Origin: an uncultured Clostridia bacterium
Lineage (GTDB): Bacteria > Bacillota > Clostridia > Oscillospirales > Oscillospiraceae
Assembly (NCBI GenBank): GCA_946539175.1
Contig: CAMNHH010000114.1
Location: 1 to 6,835 of the forward strand
Length of the DNA: 6,835 nucleotides
Reading direction: 5' to 3'
In this document: piece by piece, positions 5,961 through 6,835 of the stretch
How the letters are laid out: each line of letters starts with the position of its first letter
Position numbering within the stretch: the first letter of the stretch is position 1
Made by a program: the position numbers and the translations under genes
Notes under the pieces: generated by a model
What the model saw: the letters and a program-made list of their open reading frames with translations, nothing else
What the model was told of the DNA's origin: nothing
Database searches by the model: none

Positions 5961-5995
5961 GGAAATACCTCCTTTCTCAATAGGAAACTATGAAG

Positions 5996-6049
5996 CTGTG
6001 ACCGTGTTTTTCAAATTGAAATTTGAAAAGCGCCGAACTATTTTCACAG
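5996..6049. repeat. Nested inverted repeats between nusA and ylxR
   Basis: An AT-rich inner stem pairs TTTTCAAAT (6008-6016) with ATTTGAAAA (6021-6029) around a TGAA loop. An outer 6-bp pair joins CTGTGA (5996-6001) and TCACAG (6044-6049). Together they could fold into a two-part stem in the operon mRNA, ahead of the ylxR ribosome binding site at 5967-5975. No U-run follows the inner stem on the transcribed strand, so termination is unlikely. It could be a processing or stability element, or chance in an AT-rich spacer. Confidence 0.45.
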
Positions 6050-6059
6050 TCTCAATTTT

Positions 6060-6835
6060 TCATTCTTCCGCTGCCTGACTTGCGGGCTTGATGTCGATCT
6101 TATGTCCCGTCAGTCTGGCGGCCAGGCGGGCGTTCTGGCCCTCCTTGCCGATGGCCAGGGAGAGCTGATCGTCGGGCACGATGACCCGGCAGGCCTTCTC
6201 GCCCTCCACCATGGTGACGCTGAGCACCTCGGCGGGCGCCAGAGCGGCGGCCACGAACTTGGCGGGGTCCTCGTCCCAGACCACGATGTCCATCTTCTCG
6301 CCGTGGAGCTCATCCACCACGGCCGCCACGCGGCCGCCCCGCGGGCCCACGCAGGTGCCCACGGGATCCAGATTCTCATCCACCGCGTGGACGGCCAGCT
6401 TCGTGCGGGAGCCGGCCTCCCGGGCGATGGACTTGATTTCCACCACGCCGTCCGCGATCTCGGGTACGTTCAGCTCAAACAGCCGCTTCACCAGACCGGG
6501 ATGGGTCCGGGAGACGATGACCTGGGGCCCCCGGGTGCTGCGGCGGACCTCCACCACGTAGACCCGGATCAGGTCGCCCTCGTGATAGCGCTCGCCCTTG
6601 ATCTGCTCGCCGGTGGAGAGCCAGGCCTCGGTGCGGTCGCTGCCCTGACCGATGCGGACGGAGATGTCGCCGGAGTTGTTGTCCACCCGGGAAACGGTGG
6701 CCGTAATGATCTCGTGCTCCTTGGAGGCGAACTTGTCGTAGATCATGCCGTGCTCCGCCTCCCGGATGCCCTGGATGATCACCTGCTTGGCGGTCTGGGC
6801 GGCGATGCGGCCGAAGGCCTGGGTCTCGATCTCCT
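6060..6835 (-). CDS. nusA: Transcription termination/antitermination factor NusA (partial, 5' end outside window)
   Basis: NusA binds RNA polymerase and nascent RNA, modulating pausing, intrinsic termination and antitermination. About 258 C-terminal codons are visible, and the reading frame continues open to the window edge. The visible start is ETQAFGRIAAQTAKQ, typical of the end of the N-terminal polymerase-binding domain, so roughly the first 95-100 residues are missing. In order come the S1 domain (EHEIITATVSRV onward), KH1 with its GPRG loop in VGTCVGPRGGRV, and KH2 with its GKEG loop in LAIGKEGQNARLAARLTGHKIDI. The protein ends soon after KH2 (ASQAAEE), as in Firmicutes, without the extra acidic repeats of E. 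coli NusA. The GTG at 6780-6782 is an internal Val codon (KQVII), not the start. It is probably the second gene of the operon after rimP. Confidence 0.96.
   Translation of the reverse strand, partial: EIETQAFGRIAAQTAKQVIIQGIREAEHGMIYDKFASKEHEIITATVSRVDNNSGDISVRIGQGSDRTEAWLSTGEQIKGERYHEGDLIRVYVVEVRRSTRGPQVIVSRTHPGLVKRLFELNVPEIADGVVEIKSIAREAGSRTKLAVHAVDENLDPVGTCVGPRGGRVAAVVDELHGEKMDIVVWDEDPAKFVAAALAPAEVLSVTMVEGEKACRVIVPDDQLSLAIGKEGQNARLAARLTGHKIDIKPASQAAEE

Noticed and set aside
6780..6782. GTG as the start codon of nusA
   Set aside because: The upstream frame to the window edge encodes conserved NusA sequence (FGRIAAQTAKQ), so this is an internal Val codon.

Overview
The window is a minus-strand block of the bacterial transcription/translation (nusA-infB) operon. 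In transcription order, from high to low coordinates, it holds nusA (5' end cut by the window edge), ylxR (rnpM), ylxQ (L7Ae/L30e family), infB, rbfA, an nrnA-type DHH phosphoesterase gene and truB. The gene order, the strong GGAGG ribosome binding sites and the strongly GC-rich coding sequence fit a GC-rich Clostridia member such as an Oscillospiraceae/Oscillospirales gut bacterium. That placement is inferred from style and gene order, not from a marker search.

Layout: 1-263 is non-coding DNA downstream of truB with a 12-bp inverted repeat near the edge. 264-2518 holds truB, nrnA and rbfA, packed with a 0-nt junction and a 4-nt overlap. 2519-2904 is a 386-bp gap that splits the operon and carries an array of four small hairpins, further small hairpins and a perfect 20-bp inverted repeat just after the infB stop. 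2905-5253 is infB. 5254-5308 is a short gap with heptamer repeats and a hairpin. 5309-5960 holds ylxQ and ylxR, overlapping by 20 nt. 5961-6059 is a gap with nested inverted repeats. 6060-6835 is nusA.

The genes form one functional set. NusA controls pausing and antitermination. YlxR and YlxQ are small RNA-binding proteins. IF2 starts translation, RbfA matures the 30S subunit, NrnA recycles very short RNAs and TruB makes pseudouridine 55 in tRNA.

The coding content is ordinary housekeeping. What stands out is the repeat layer. A 7-bp repeat family with an ATTGA core occurs inside the truB and nrnA reading frames, where it adds the same SILNSQF-type peptide to both proteins. It also occurs at the ylxQ/infB junction, where it supplies the ylxQ stop codon. 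The infB-rbfA gap carries a second, unrelated repeat: TGAAG followed by a 3-nt-loop hairpin, four times over, with different stem sequences in each unit. I see no defence system, integrase, transposase, CRISPR array, tRNA or rRNA.
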